Below, one piece after another: positions 42,350 to 52,546 of a stretch of 64,000 nucleotides of DNA. Below the pieces are notes generated by a model. That model had not been told where the DNA came from. It saw nothing but the letters and a program-made list of their open reading frames with translations, and ran no database searches. A program made the translations under genes and the position numbers. Position 1 is the stretch's first letter. The number at the start of each line of letters is the position of its first letter. The stretch comes from Candidatus Gastranaerophilales bacterium (GTDB taxonomy: Bacteria > Cyanobacteriota > Vampirovibrionia > Gastranaerophilales > Gastranaerophilaceae), in contig CANQOQ010000003.1 in the NCBI GenBank assembly GCA_947625495.1, forward strand, positions 62,001 to 126,000, in the 5' to 3' direction.

Positions 42350-43678
42350 CTATCCGTTCATTCTATCGGGAATTACATCCGACTCACATAATTGCGCATA
42401 AGTTTGTCTATTTATAATAATATCAGATTTTCCATTATTTACAAGTACTGCAGCAGGTTTTAAAACTCTGTTATAATTACTGGACATAGAATAGCCGTAT
42501 GCACCTGTATTATAGAAACAGATAATATCTCCTTCTTCAATTTCAGGCAAAACAATATCTTTAGCCAAAATATCACCTGATTCACAAAATCTGCCTGCAA
42601 TAGTAACTTTTTCAACAGGTTTTTCATTCGGTTTATTGGCTATTTCAACGGTATATTTAGCTTGATAGAGGCTTGGTCTGGCATTATCAGCCATTCCGCC
42701 GTCAACAGCCTGATATTTTCTGCCGTTTGGTACTTTTTTAGAACTTCCCGCCGTATATATAGTAACACCTGCTGTTCCTACTATACTTCTTCCGGGTTCT
42801 ATAAATACATAAGGTTCATCTATATTGTACTTTTGAGCGTGAGTTCTGATTGAATCGATGATTGTATTTGCGATTTCATATATTGATATCGGTTTATCCT
42901 CTTCAGTATATTTAATTCCGAGCCCGCCGCCTAAATTTATTTCGCTTAATTCTATATTATACTTATCCTTGATTCTTTTTATTTCATTAAAAATAACATC
43001 CACTTCATCATAATATACTTGTTTTTCAAATATTTGCGAGCCGATATGAGCATGAAGCCCCACCAAATGCAAATTAATATATTCGTCTCTTATAAGTTCA
43101 AGCGCTTCATCAATTTGAGTAAGGTCAAACCCGAATTTAGAGTCCAAATGCCCTGTTTGAATATATTCATGAGTATGACATTCAATTCCGGGGGTTATTC
43201 TTAAAAGTATTCTGACCGTTTTATTTTTCGATTTGGCAATATCATTTAAAAGCGCAAGTTCAAAGAAATTATCAACAGAAACCGTTCCTATCCCTAAATC
43301 AAGAGCCATATTAAGTTCATCATAAGATTTGTTGTTTCCGTTAAATAAGGTTTTTGACATATCAAACCCTGATGATTGAGCAGTATATATTTCGCCTCCC
43401 GAACACAAATCAAGTCCGAAGCCTTCCTGTGCCATTATTTTGCACACAGCCTTTGTCATAAAGGCTTTAGAGGCATACATCATTCGCATTTTAGGATAAT
43501 TTTTAAATGCATCCTTATAACTTTTTGTAATTGAGCGAATTGTTGCTTCATCAAATATATATAAAGGTGTTGCATACTCATTCGCAAGTTCAATAAGGTC
43601 GCATCCGCCTATTTCTATATTTCCGTTTTCATTAATTCGGGTTGTAACTGGTTTAATTTCTTGATTTGCCGTATTCAT
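42350..43678 (-). CDS. lysA: diaminopimelate decarboxylase
   Basis: 442 residues of the fold III PLP family. The PLP lysine is in 'MMYASKAFMTKAVCKIMAQE', the phosphate site 'NLGGGLGIKYTEED' and the pyridine-side 'IEPGRSIVGTAG'. The active-site Cys from the partner subunit is in 'AGRFCESGDILAKDI'. It makes L-lysine from meso-DAP, the last step of lysine synthesis. It is the first gene of the four-gene operon with cdaA, eda and gcvPB. Confidence 0.95.
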   Translation of the reverse strand: MNTANQEIKPVTTRINENGNIEIGGCDLIELANEYATPLYIFDEATIRSITKSYKDAFKNYPKMRMMYASKAFMTKAVCKIMAQEGFGLDLCSGGEIYTAQSSGFDMSKTLFNGNNKSYDELNMALDLGIGTVSVDNFFELALLNDIAKSKNKTVRILLRITPGIECHTHEYIQTGHLDSKFGFDLTQIDEALELIRDEYINLHLVGLHAHIGSQIFEKQVYYDEVDVIFNEIKRIKDKYNIELSEINLGGGLGIKYTEEDKPISIYEIANTIIDSIRTHAQKYNIDEPYVFIEPGRSIVGTAGVTIYTAGSSKKVPNGRKYQAVDGGMADNARPSLYQAKYTVEIANKPNEKPVEKVTIAGRFCESGDILAKDIVLPEIEEGDIICFYNTGAYGYSMSSNYNRVLKPAAVLVNNGKSDIIINRQTYAQLCESDVIPDRMNG

Positions 43679-43761
43679 ACTATCTCCTTAACAATCTTTT
43701 TTATAATATCATGAACATAATCAATCTTGATAAACATAAAAAAAGTATTATTATAAATAAT

Positions 43762-44319
43762 ATGAAGAAAGTTATTATTTTACTCGTTTTAATACTTATA
43801 TCTTTACCCAGTGTATCTGATGAAGATTATGATACTCTCTATGATAATGTAGAGCCGTTTCAAACAAAATTATATAATGATATAGACCCTTTTCAGGACG
43901 AAGATACCATAAAATATTCCTGGTCGCCGTATCCATTGTTCAGGACATCTGCCGAATTATTTTTTAAAGATATAAAAATTGAACCGGGATATTACCTTTT
44001 AACCCCGAGGCAATTTAATGAAAAAGATTATATACTGTTTAAACAAAACGGAAAAGTTCAATATATAATTCCTGCGGCAAAAAAAGAGGCAACACCTTTT
44101 AATTTTTATAATGCAAACGTAGCGCCAATGGCAAAAACAAAATGGCAAAAGTTTGCTTCAGGCATCAGAAAGAAATTTTATGATACGGCAAAAGATTCAG
44201 GGCGTTCTACTCCGCCTAATTCTTTGGTTGATATAAAAGTTGAAATAAAATATATTGTTATGACTTTATACTATGGAGAAGACAAATATACGGTATTATT
44301 TAAGAGAAGCCCGTATTAA
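43762..44319 (+). CDS. small secreted protein of unknown family
   Basis: 185 residues from ATG 43762. A longer frame from 43666 would overlap lysA and put the signal peptide inside. The N-terminus 'KKVIILLVLILISLPSVSD' is a signal peptide. The mature part is acidic at first ('VEPFQTKLYNDIDPFQDED') and then basic, with 'GYYLLTPRQFNEKDYILF' and 'ASGIRKKFYDTAKDSG'. I do not recognise it. It is divergent from lysA and convergent with the small Cys-containing gene (4-base overlap). Confidence 0.65.
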   Translation: MKKVIILLVLILISLPSVSDEDYDTLYDNVEPFQTKLYNDIDPFQDEDTIKYSWSPYPLFRTSAELFFKDIKIEPGYYLLTPRQFNEKDYILFKQNGKVQYIIPAAKKEATPFNFYNANVAPMAKTKWQKFASGIRKKFYDTAKDSGRSTPPNSLVDIKVEIKYIVMTLYYGEDKYTVLFKRSPY

Positions 44320-44525
44320 TCTTTCTTAAGTTTTGATTTTCTCACAACAAACCCGCATTTACTGCAAGCCAGAATTTGACCCGTGGAATCTATGGGCAAA
44401 AAATTATGAGAACACGTAACGGGATCTTCAAGCTCGCTTCTGTCCTCCATTGAAGGCAATTCTATATTTTTTTCTTTATTTTTGTATTTTAAATATAAAC
44501 GTATTATTTTCTCAATTATATACAT
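44316..44525 (-). CDS. small protein with zinc-ribbon-like end
   Basis: 69 residues from the ATG complementary to 44523-44525, one base after the stop of the UbiA gene (stop-start coupling). Residues ~33-60 contain 'VTCSHNFLPIDSTGQILACS' then 'KCGFVVRK', a Cys-His...Cys-x2-Cys set that can hold zinc. The N-terminus is a basic amphipathic helix ('YIIEKIIRLYLKYKNKEK'). Longer frames upstream would lie entirely inside ubiA. Function unknown. Confidence 0.6.
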   Translation of the reverse strand: MYIIEKIIRLYLKYKNKEKNIELPSMEDRSELEDPVTCSHNFLPIDSTGQILACSKCGFVVRKSKLKKD

Positions 44526-44526
44526 A

Positions 44527-45462
44527 TCACATCTTATCCAAAATAATTGAAGCACATAATAAAAGAGTAAAAACCGTATGCAAAGTTTGAGCGAGCATAA
44601 ATTTATATAAAAAACTTTTTTTATCATCCGCCGCATTAATATGATTTTTCATTTCTTTTAAAAGTTTAACCGCTAACGGTAAAGAAAGAACAGGAATTAA
44701 ATAAACAATACCTATTTTCCCCATAAAAAAGAATACAAATAAATTAACATAAGCCATAATAACAAAAACAAAAAGCAGGATATAAGCATTAAACTGATTG
44801 CCTGAAATCGTACATAAAGTAATCTTCCTGTTTGTTTCGTCAAATTTATAGTCTAAAAGCATATGATTATGAAGTATTGCAACCGTCAAGAAACCTGTTG
44901 ATATTGAAAGAATAAGCAGTTTTACAGAAACATCTCCCGTCATAACAAAATAAACGCCCAAATACAATAAAGGAGAGAATATTATTGCAATAAGAACTTC
45001 GCCAAAACCTTTAGAACCTAAAACGGGATATAATAAACATAAAACTGCAGTTAAAATTATAAGCCACAACAATTCAAAACCGCATTTATAAATAAAGAAT
45101 ACTCCGATAATAAATGCTAAAATAAATAAAATTAAACACAATATAAATGCATTTTTTATTGTTAAATCGCCGTTAAAGATGTATTTACACTTACCCTCCT
45201 GAAAGTTAAATTTATCTTTTAATCCCTTATCAATAGCGGATTTTTCTCTTATATAGTCAATAACATCATCAAAAAGATTAGCTGCCATATGCAAAATAAG
45301 AATTCCTAATAAAGACAACAGACCATAATATATATCAGCTCCTTTTTTTAATGCAAAAGTAAACGGAATTACCCAAGACATAAAGGAAATAGGAAGAGAA
45401 TAACATCTGCATGCCGTAAAAAGAATTTCAGCTTTTTTAGTAAAATTATCAAAAAAAAGCAA
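44527..45462 (-). CDS. UbiA-family prenyltransferase (MenA-like)
   Basis: 311 residues. Nine or so transmembrane helices carry the two Asp-rich sites of aromatic prenyltransferases: 'NLFDDVIDYIREKSAID' (DDxxD) and 'LLDYKFDETNRKITL'. The layout fits 1,4-dihydroxy-2-naphthoate or related polyprenyltransferases of quinone synthesis. The only well-placed ribosome site (GGGAGG) precedes a TTG complementary to 45460-45462, so I use that start; a TTG eight codons upstream is the alternative. No other quinone gene is nearby. Confidence 0.8.
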   Translation of the reverse strand: MLFFDNFTKKAEILFTACRCYSLPISFMSWVIPFTFALKKGADIYYGLLSLLGILILHMAANLFDDVIDYIREKSAIDKGLKDKFNFQEGKCKYIFNGDLTIKNAFILCLILFILAFIIGVFFIYKCGFELLWLIILTAVLCLLYPVLGSKGFGEVLIAIIFSPLLYLGVYFVMTGDVSVKLLILSISTGFLTVAILHNHMLLDYKFDETNRKITLCTISGNQFNAYILLFVFVIMAYVNLFVFFFMGKIGIVYLIPVLSLPLAVKLLKEMKNHINAADDKKSFLYKFMLAQTLHTVFTLLLCASIILDKM

Positions 45463-45486
45463 AAGAAACCTCCCAATATATAACAA

Positions 45487-45798
45487 TCATACCTCAAAAA
45501 AGACGAAAGATTGTTAAATTTTGTTAAAATTATTTTGTTATCATATTTAAATAAGATATAATATTAAAAAAACAATCAAAATTAATACGTTTAAAAATAT
45601 AAAATAGTATTTTAATTTATATAAAAATGTGCTATTATAATAGAACCTGATATGATAAAGTGTTTCTTTTACATTTTATCCCGAAACAAAAAATAGTTAA
45701 TATTTTTTAAAAAATGGAACAAAAATAGCAATAAAGGAAAATCAAAATTTTTTATATAAAAGTGATGGTAAGTAAGTAGATTTTTTGTCGGAGGAAGA
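45487..45798. other. 312-base intergenic region, promoter of the HEAT-repeat gene
   Basis: Very AT-rich DNA between two divergent genes. A TATAAT at 45636-45641, preceded by a weak TTAATT-like -35 at 45612-45617, is the best promoter for the plus-strand gene. It leaves an untranslated leader of about 150 bases. GGAGGA lies just before ATG 45799. I see no gene, terminator or known riboswitch in it. Confidence 0.5.
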
Positions 45799-46647
45799 AT
45801 GACAATAAGTGTGAACTCTAGAAAAAAACAAGCAAAGAAGTCTTTTGATGAATTATTAAATGATTTAAGAACAAGTAATTCAGAAAAGGTTAGATATAAT
45901 GCTGCAAGAGTCCTTGGAGAAATGGGCGACTCAAGTGCAGTAGAACCTTTAATAGACGTATTAAAAAATGACAGAAACGGTTCCGTAAGATTATATGCAG
46001 CAAGAGCATTAGGAGAACTTGGCGAAGTATCTGCAACAATGCCGTTAATCGAATCACTTCGTGAAGACAGAAACGTAGATGTACGTGTTCGTGCAGCAAG
46101 AGCATTAGGCAGACTCGGCGGAAAAGAAGTTGTTGAACCGTTAGTTGAAGCTTTAAATGATGAAAATCCTCAGGTTTGTATTACAGCAACTGATGCTTTA
46201 ATTGAAATAGGTGATGTTGCAACAGATTCTTTAATTGAATCATTAGACAGTGAGAAAGTAAATGTAAGATGCGATGCAACTAGAGCATTGGGCGAAATCG
46301 GAAATCCTAAAGCAGTTGAACACGTTATTAAAATGCTTAAAGATGAATGGGTAAATGTTAGAATTTATGCCGTTACTTCATTAGGTAAACTTAATGACAC
46401 AAAAGCAGTTCCTTCTTTAATAGAAGTTATGCAGAATGAAAAAGAAAATGATTTGGTTAGAGCAGGTGCAGCTGCTGCACTTGGTGTTCTTCGTGACCAA
46501 AGAGCTTTACTTCCGCTTAGAGAACTTATTGTGAAAGCAGAAGAACTCGGTGAACTTGAAGATACAGCTCTTAAATCTTTTAAAAAGATTATGGCTGCTA
46601 ATTGGAAACCTGTTAATGAAGTTCAAGCTAAAAAAGTATCAGTGTAA
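45799..46647 (+). CDS. HEAT-repeat (PBS-lyase-like) protein
   Basis: 282 residues made of about seven HEAT units of ~31 residues, e.g. 'VRYNAARVLGEMGDSSAVEP', 'VRLYAARALGELGEVSATMP', 'VRVRAARALGRLGGKEVVEP' and 'VRCDATRALGEIGNPKAVEH'. This is the same repeat style as cyanobacterial phycobilin-lyase-like scaffolds, but no phycobilisome genes are present, so it is probably a protein-binding scaffold. It has a strong ribosome site, a long leader and its own terminator, and is probably well expressed. Confidence 0.85.
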   Translation: MTISVNSRKKQAKKSFDELLNDLRTSNSEKVRYNAARVLGEMGDSSAVEPLIDVLKNDRNGSVRLYAARALGELGEVSATMPLIESLREDRNVDVRVRAARALGRLGGKEVVEPLVEALNDENPQVCITATDALIEIGDVATDSLIESLDSEKVNVRCDATRALGEIGNPKAVEHVIKMLKDEWVNVRIYAVTSLGKLNDTKAVPSLIEVMQNEKENDLVRAGAAAALGVLRDQRALLPLRELIVKAEELGELEDTALKSFKKIMAANWKPVNEVQAKKVSV

Positions 46648-46660
46648 ATAAAAAAATTAA

Positions 46661-46699
46661 TAAAAAAAACTCTGAATGAAAATTCAGAGTTTTTTTTTG
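46661..46699 (+). terminator. rho-independent terminator after the HEAT gene
   Basis: ACTCTGAATG and ATTCAGAGT form a stem with an AAA-type small loop, followed by nine T, 20 bases after the HEAT-gene stop. It also carries a run of A upstream. Confidence 0.92.
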
Positions 46700-46777
46700 T
46701 GTTAAATTAAATCTCATTTTTGACATTAATCATTGTTTTATTTAAAGTAATAATAGTGCAGTAAGGGCTATTATTAT

Positions 46778-47500
46778 ATGAAAATTAAAGCAGAAAATCT
46801 TGTTAAAATATATAATGACAGAACAGTTGTAAATGATATTTCAATTGAGGTAAATAAAGGAGAAGTGGTAGGACTTTTGGGTCCTAACGGTGCCGGTAAA
46901 ACAACAACTTTTTATATGGTTGTAGGACTTGTCAGACCGAATTCAGGAAAAATTTATATTGATGATATTGATTTAACAGAAATGACAATGAATATCCGCG
47001 CAAAACACGGTATCGGATATCTCCCGCAAGAAGCCTCCATTTTTAGAAAACTTTCCGTTGAAGATAATATTAAATTGGTTTTAGAGTTAAATGACAAACT
47101 TAATAAACAAGAAAAAAAAGATAAGTTAGAAGAACTGCTGGAAGAATTTAGTATAAAAAGATTAAGAGATACATCTGCAGTTTCATTATCAGGCGGAGAA
47201 AGAAGAAGAGTTGAAATAGCAAGAGCCTTAGCAGCAAGTCCTGAATTTATTCTGCTTGATGAACCGTTTGCAGGTATCGACCCTATTGCGATAGGAGAAA
47301 TCAAAGACAATATTAAATTATTGTCAAACAGAGGGCTGGGAGTTTTAATAACAGATCACAATCCTAAAGCGACTTTGTCTATTACAGATAGAGCATACGT
47401 TATTTTTGACGGTAAAATAAAAATTAAAGGCACAAGAGATGAAATTGCCAATGATGAAATCGCAAAACAATTCTATCTGGGAAAGGATTTTTCTCTTTAA
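46778..47500 (+). CDS. lptB: LPS export ABC transporter ATPase LptB
   Basis: 240 residues. Walker A 'GLLGPNGAGKTTTFYMVVG', Q-loop 'YLPQEASIFRKLSVEDN', signature 'LSGGERRRVEIARALA', Walker B 'FILLDEPFAGIDPIA' and the switch His in 'LITDHNPKATL' are all intact. The close match to LptB phrases ('EASIFRKLSVEDNI') makes the assignment firm. It powers LPS extraction with LptF/LptG and implies a true outer membrane. Its stop overlaps the next start (1 base). Confidence 0.95.
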   Translation: MKIKAENLVKIYNDRTVVNDISIEVNKGEVVGLLGPNGAGKTTTFYMVVGLVRPNSGKIYIDDIDLTEMTMNIRAKHGIGYLPQEASIFRKLSVEDNIKLVLELNDKLNKQEKKDKLEELLEEFSIKRLRDTSAVSLSGGERRRVEIARALAASPEFILLDEPFAGIDPIAIGEIKDNIKLLSNRGLGVLITDHNPKATLSITDRAYVIFDGKIKIKGTRDEIANDEIAKQFYLGKDFSL

Positions 47501-48603
47501 TGAAAATAAAACTTATTGATAAGTATATATTTTCTCAAGTTTTCTGGGCATGTTTTGCTTGTGTATTCATTTTTATGATTGTCTGGATAATGCCTGAAAT
47601 ATTTTTAAGAACTGTACAACGAGCTTTAAGCGGTGTTTATACAATAGAAATGGCAATATCCGTTATTGTTTATGAATTGCCGAAAGTTTTAAATATTGCT
47701 CTGCCTGTCGGAATGTTGTTAGGTACTATTTTAACTTTTGATAAATTAAGTAAAGACTTCGAAGTCACTGTTATGCGAGCTTCCGGTATATCATTTACCA
47801 GAATTATATCATCTGCCATAGTAATAAGTTTTTTTGCAATGATATTAACATTTTTTGTAGGTTCAAAACTCCTGCCTTATTCTGCTTGTAAATTAAAAGA
47901 TATAAAAGGCGAAAACAGAGTATCTCAATTCGTTTTCCCCGTAAAAAATCAAAATGATTCTCTTAACAAAATTCTTATAATATCAAATTTTGACGATAAT
48001 AATATCAGGGATGTTATTGTATTAAACTTTTATGATGAAACTACCGACGGTTCAAGTCTGCTGTCAGGAATAACTGTTTCGGATTTTGTTAAATATAAAA
48101 ATTCAACTTGGATTATAAACTCTGCAAAAAAATATAATATTTCTAAAGAAGGCATTTTTGAGAGCATTGATAAGGTAAAAAATCTAACTGTTTTAAAAGG
48201 AAATGCAGGTTTAAATGCCTTTAAATTAATGAAATATTCTATTTACAGAGATAGAGAACTCACAAATCCGCAAATCTCAGAATACATTAAACTGCTAAAA
48301 AAAGAGAAAATGGACGATGAATACAGATATATGCTCAATAAATATATTCAAAGATTTGTACACTCTTTTATGTGCATTTTATTTGCTATTTTAGGCTGTT
48401 TGCTCGGGTTTTCTCAACCGAGGGAACAAAGACTTATCGGTATGCTGATTGCAGTCGGGATAATTTTTGCTTACTATATTACTATTCCGTTTTTTGACCT
48501 GCTTGCCGAAAAATCAATCCTATCGCCTTGGATTACTTCTATGATTGCACCATTTTCAGCTATAATATTAATAATAATATTTAAAAAGATAAAGGATTTA
48601 TAA
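47500..48603 (+). CDS. LptF/LptG-family permease
   Basis: 367 residues of the YjgP/YjgQ family. Three transmembrane helices at the N-terminus ('VFWACFACVFIFMIVWIM', 'ALPVGMLLGTILTFDKLSKD') and three at the C-terminus ('ILFAILGCLLGFSQPREQR', 'MLIAVGIIFAYYITIPF') flank a periplasmic beta domain. 'DFEVTVMRASGISF' is the coupling-helix motif that docks on LptB. Only one such gene is here; it may act as a homodimer or with a second copy elsewhere. It is translationally coupled to both neighbours. Confidence 0.92.
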   Translation: MKIKLIDKYIFSQVFWACFACVFIFMIVWIMPEIFLRTVQRALSGVYTIEMAISVIVYELPKVLNIALPVGMLLGTILTFDKLSKDFEVTVMRASGISFTRIISSAIVISFFAMILTFFVGSKLLPYSACKLKDIKGENRVSQFVFPVKNQNDSLNKILIISNFDDNNIRDVIVLNFYDETTDGSSLLSGITVSDFVKYKNSTWIINSAKKYNISKEGIFESIDKVKNLTVLKGNAGLNAFKLMKYSIYRDRELTNPQISEYIKLLKKEKMDDEYRYMLNKYIQRFVHSFMCILFAILGCLLGFSQPREQRLIGMLIAVGIIFAYYITIPFFDLLAEKSILSPWITSMIAPFSAIILIIIFKKIKDL

Positions 48604-49418
48604 TGAAAAAAATATTAGCAATTTTTATTATGACTTTTTTGTTTTTCTTATTACCCTTAAGCGCAAATGCTAAATTTAAACAAAAAGATTACAGAATAGT
48701 AGAAGACCCTGAGGGTGTTTTTATTATTGAACTTAATTCCGAATTAATAAAAGACAGATTTATGCCTTATGTTGTTGAAGGCTTAGAAACAAATGCCGAT
48801 GTTTTTGATAATACGGGGGCAAAATTAGTCATCAATGCAGGTTTTTTTGATCCTAAAAATAAAAAAACAGTATCTTATGTTGTAATTGATTCAAATACCG
48901 TTCTTGATCCGCATGATAATGAAAATCTGATGGGAAATAAAGTATTAGAACCATATATGGGCAAGATATTAAACCGCACTGAATTCAGAATAATAAAAAA
49001 AGATAACGGAAAAATTGTTTATGATATCTGTCCTCACGAATACAGTGTAAAAGATGATGAAACACTAATTCATTCCGTACAGGCAGGTCCTATGCTGTTG
49101 CCTGATTTGAGATTGGAAGAAGAATTTTTTGTCCTCAAAAAAGACGGAAAAATAACAAGTGAATCAGCCTCATGCCTGCATAAATACGCAAGAACAGGAA
49201 TAGGCATTAAAGATAACAATGTATATTTATTTATCGCAACAAGAGATTATCCGATGACATTGGAAGAGTTAAAAGACTTAACCAGAAAATGGGGTATGGA
49301 AAAATCAATGGCATTTGACGGCGGCGGTTCTACTTCTTTTAACTCAAAAGAATTGAGTATCATTTCAGAAAAAGATAATCAGGCAAGGAAATTAAAATCA
49401 TTTCTTATTTTGAAATAA
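48603..49418 (+). CDS. secreted phosphodiester glycosidase-like (NAGPA/DUF2233) protein
   Basis: 271 residues with a signal peptide ('[19 protein letters not shown]'). Family motifs are '[20 protein letters not shown]', '[15 protein letters not shown]', '[20 protein letters not shown]' and the near-terminal '[11 protein letters not shown]'. Members cleave sugar-phosphate diesters such as N-acetylglucosamine-1-phosphodiester. The position after lptB and the permease suggests a role in envelope glycan maturation, in line with the phosphodiester-type chemistry inferred for the 16-25 kb cluster. Confidence 0.88.
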   Translation: MKKILAIFIMTFLFFLLPLSANAKFKQKDYRIVEDPEGVFIIELNSELIKDRFMPYVVEGLETNADVFDNTGAKLVINAGFFDPKNKKTVSYVVIDSNTVLDPHDNENLMGNKVLEPYMGKILNRTEFRIIKKDNGKIVYDICPHEYSVKDDETLIHSVQAGPMLLPDLRLEEEFFVLKKDGKITSESASCLHKYARTGIGIKDNNVYLFIATRDYPMTLEELKDLTRKWGMEKSMAFDGGGSTSFNSKELSIISEKDNQARKLKSFLILK

Positions 49419-49839
49419 AGTCAACTACAGCTATTAATCCAAGCTTATAGCTGTTTTTTCCGAAGCCTGTTATTTGTCCTATGCAAGCAGGAGCGGTAAG
49501 TGATATTTTTCTGAATTCTTCTCTTGTATGGATATTAGAAAGATGAATTTCCACAGCAGGAATTTGAACCGCAAGAATGGCATCTCTTATTGCAACACTG
49601 GTATGAGTATATGCAGCGGGATTAATCACAATTCCGTCAAATTTATCTTTTGCTTCCTGTATTTTATTTACAAGCTCGCCTTCAATATTACTTTGGAAGA
49701 AAACTGTTTCCACTCCGATATTTTGAGCTTCTTTTTTGATAAAATTTTCTATATCATAAAGCGTTTCATTTCCATATTTATCAGGTTCTCTTGTACCTAA
49801 AAGATTTAAATTCGGGCCGTTTAAAAATAATATTTTCAT
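49405..49839 (-). CDS. aroQ: type II 3-dehydroquinate dehydratase
   Basis: 144 residues, normal dodecameric enzyme. The N-terminus '[20 protein letters not shown]' contains the active-site Arg and Tyr. '[20 protein letters not shown]' and '[15 protein letters not shown]' complete the site. It converts 3-dehydroquinate to 3-dehydroshikimate. It follows dxr by 2 bases, and its end overlaps the convergent glycosidase gene by 14 bases. Confidence 0.95.
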   Translation of the reverse strand: MKILFLNGPNLNLLGTREPDKYGNETLYDIENFIKKEAQNIGVETVFFQSNIEGELVNKIQEAKDKFDGIVINPAAYTHTSVAIRDAILAVQIPAVEIHLSNIHTREEFRKISLTAPACIGQITGFGKNSYKLGLIAVVDFISK

Positions 49840-49841
49840 AT

Positions 49842-51017
49842 TTAAACCTCTTTTTTTAATGAATTAATTAATAATTTTGTTTTTTCACGAACTTTTTCAT
49901 CTTCTGCTATTATTTGTTCTATCGAAGGTGAATTAATACCTTCATAAGAATCATATATTTTTTTAGTTATTTTATAAATATCGGTAAATTTAATTTTTTT
50001 ATTCAGAAAAGCAAAAACAGCTTCTTCATTGGCAGCATTCATACAAACAGGATATGTATTGCCTTTTTTACCTGCATCAATTGCTAAAGCCAAAGAAGGA
50101 AATTTTTCATAATCGGGTTCAAAAAACTCAAATTTAGCAGCCTTAAAGAAATCAAAACTCTCTGTTTCAATACCTTCTAAGCGCTCAGGATATGTAAGAG
50201 CGTATTGAATGGGAATATGCATACTCGGATTTCCAATCTGCGCAATAATACTTCCGTCTTTATATTCAACAGCACTGTGAATATAACTTTGAGGATGAAC
50301 AACAACCTTGATATCCTCATAATCCATATTAAATAAATGGTGCGCCTCAATAACTTCAAGTCCTTTATTCATCAAAGTAGCTGAATCAACCGTAATTTTC
50401 TTTCCCATTTTCCATCTCGGATGATTTAAAGCTTCATTTAAATCAGCATTTTCCATATCCTCTTTTGAAGCGGTTCTAAAAGGCCCGCCTGATGATGTTA
50501 TTATAAGGTGTTTAACATCTTCACGTTTATTAATGCACTGAAATATAGCGGAATGTTCACTATCCACGGGTAAAATTTTCACATTATTTTCCTTAGCCAA
50601 TGACATCACTATATCACCTGCCATAACAAGAGTTTCTTTATTTGCAAGTGCTATATTTATCTTATTTTTAATTGCTCTGATAGTAGGTTTAAGCCCTATT
50701 TTACCCGATACGGCCACCAGAATTAAATCAAGTTCTTTTAAATCAGCAATTTTAATAAGCCCGTCTTCTCCGTAAAAAAATTCGGTTTGTTTAAAAATAT
50801 TCTTCAAATGTTCAAAGGTTTCTTTTTGTTTTACACAAACATACTTGGGAGAATATTTTTTAATCTGCTCAGAAATTAAATCAATATTATCACCGGCGGT
50901 CAAAGCAGCTATTTCAAACCTGTCAGGGAGCATATCAATAACTTCCAGTGCCTGAGTACCTATTGAACCGGTAGAACCTAAAACGGCAATCTTCTTTTTT
51001 TTATTAAACACGTCCAT
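49842..51017 (-). CDS. dxr: 1-deoxy-D-xylulose 5-phosphate reductoisomerase
   Basis: 391 residues from the ATG complementary to 51015-51017. The NADPH site is '[19 protein letters not shown]', the metal ligands lie in '[13 protein letters not shown]' and '[20 protein letters not shown]', and the flexible loop is '[11 protein letters not shown]'. It makes MEP in the non-mevalonate isoprenoid pathway, which feeds the UbiA-type enzyme and the lipid carriers needed for glycans. It overlaps manC by 14 bases. Confidence 0.95.
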   Translation of the reverse strand: MDVFNKKKKIAVLGSTGSIGTQALEVIDMLPDRFEIAALTAGDNIDLISEQIKKYSPKYVCVKQKETFEHLKNIFKQTEFFYGEDGLIKIADLKELDLILVAVSGKIGLKPTIRAIKNKINIALANKETLVMAGDIVMSLAKENNVKILPVDSEHSAIFQCINKREDVKHLIITSSGGPFRTASKEDMENADLNEALNHPRWKMGKKITVDSATLMNKGLEVIEAHHLFNMDYEDIKVVVHPQSYIHSAVEYKDGSIIAQIGNPSMHIPIQYALTYPERLEGIETESFDFFKAAKFEFFEPDYEKFPSLALAIDAGKKGNTYPVCMNAANEEAVFAFLNKKIKFTDIYKITKKIYDSYEGINSPSIEQIIAEDEKVREKTKLLINSLKKEV

Positions 51018-52446
51018 AAATATCTTGCAGTCTTTCAATATCATTTTCGTCCAAAATATCACCCTGCTGTACTTCAAGAACTTTAAGCTGAGATACTCCG
51101 TTATTTTGAAGTGAATGAATTTCTTCCACATCAATATCAATACTGTCTCCGGGATTTAGTAATATTTCCTTTTTCCCTTTTATAACACAAGCCTGACCTT
51201 CAAGAATAATCCAGTGTTCACTTCTATGGAAATGTTTTTGCAAACTTAATTTAGCATTAGGATTAACGGTTATGCACTTTGTAAGAAACCCCTGACCATT
51301 TTCCAATACGGTATAATATCCCCAGGGTCTGTATACCGTCTTATGTATTTCTTTTGCGGAAGAATTTTTTCCGTTTAATTTTTTATAAATTCTTTTTACA
51401 CCATCCGTATCTTTTTTATTACAAACAAGCAATGCATCATCTGTTTCCACAACAATAGAATCCTTTAACCCCATTGTTGCAACAAGCTTTGTTGTTGAAT
51501 AAACAAATGAATTATCAGAACCTATGTCTAAAGCATTTCCCGATATATAATTTCCTCTTTCATCCTTTTTACCTATCTCATAAACAACATCCCAAGAGCC
51601 TATATCGAGCCACTTAACGTCAAACGGAACAGTTACAAGCTTTTTTGTTTTTTCCATCAATGCATAATCAACGGATATTTCAGGCATTTTTTCATATTCT
51701 GCCAGCGTAACGGAGGGTATAGTATCTTTTACTTCTGTTTTTTCAATAAGTTTAAATATTTCTTTAGTATTTGATTTAAGTTCAGTTAAAAAAGTATCAG
51801 GCGTAAACATATATATACCCGTATTTACATATAACTGTCCTTTAAGTTTTTCCTGCTGAGTTTTATTATCCGGTTTTTCAATAAAACTTGTTACTTTAAG
51901 CGCCTCAGGAACAATTTCACTTACTTTGGGATTTTTTCTGGCTTTTACATATCCGAATTTTTCATTTAATTTATTAGTTTTTGTTGAAAACGAAACTATA
52001 TAACCTTGTTGAGCAAGAGGAATACCTTTTTCAACGATTTCAATAAAAGCTTCACGGTTAAAAACAAGATGGTCACAGGGAACAGCAATAATAACAGGCT
52101 GTTCTTTTGAAAAACGTGCATTATTTTGAATATATTTAACAGCTATAGCTAAAGCAGGCATAGTATTTTTTGAAACAGGCTCCGTTATAACCTTATAGTC
52201 CTTATTTCTGCAAAATTTTTCTTCCAACAATTTAAGCTGCTCTTTAATCATGGAAACATGTTTAATATTAGTTGCGGTTATAATATTTTTATCATCAACT
52301 ATACCGGCAATTCTCAAAAAAGTCTGCTGAAAAAGAGAAACATCATTATCAAATTTTAACAGCTGTTTAGGATACATTTCTCTTGAAAGCGGCCACAATC
52401 TGCTTCCCAAACCACCTGCTAAAATTACCGAATATAATGCTGACAT
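51004..52446 (-). CDS. manC: mannose-1-phosphate guanylyltransferase / mannose-6-phosphate isomerase
   Basis: 480 residues, the normal bifunctional length; start at the ATG after GAGGGGAG. The pyrophosphorylase part has 'ILAGGLGSRLWPLSREMYPK' and 'FIEKPDNKTQQEKL'. The C-terminal type II PMI cupin shows 'KHFHRSEHWIILEGQACVIK' and 'GDSIDIDVEEIHSLQN'. It makes GDP-mannose from fructose- or mannose-6-phosphate for surface polysaccharide. It is first of a manC-dxr-aroQ operon. Confidence 0.93.
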   Translation of the reverse strand: MSALYSVILAGGLGSRLWPLSREMYPKQLLKFDNDVSLFQQTFLRIAGIVDDKNIITATNIKHVSMIKEQLKLLEEKFCRNKDYKVITEPVSKNTMPALAIAVKYIQNNARFSKEQPVIIAVPCDHLVFNREAFIEIVEKGIPLAQQGYIVSFSTKTNKLNEKFGYVKARKNPKVSEIVPEALKVTSFIEKPDNKTQQEKLKGQLYVNTGIYMFTPDTFLTELKSNTKEIFKLIEKTEVKDTIPSVTLAEYEKMPEISVDYALMEKTKKLVTVPFDVKWLDIGSWDVVYEIGKKDERGNYISGNALDIGSDNSFVYSTTKLVATMGLKDSIVVETDDALLVCNKKDTDGVKRIYKKLNGKNSSAKEIHKTVYRPWGYYTVLENGQGFLTKCITVNPNAKLSLQKHFHRSEHWIILEGQACVIKGKKEILLNPGDSIDIDVEEIHSLQNNGVSQLKVLEVQQGDILDENDIERLQDIYGRV

Positions 52447-52546
52447 GAAACTCCCCTCGTCTGATATCTTATTATACAATAAATCAAATAAATATAGAAA
52501 TTATTAAAATCTTTTCCTAATCAAAATAAGGTCGTATAATCATTGT

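Noticed and set aside
45799-46647. HEAT-repeat gene as a phycobilisome lyase
   Set aside because: The repeat style is similar, but there are no phycobiliprotein or pigment genes, and the repeats alone do not show lyase function.
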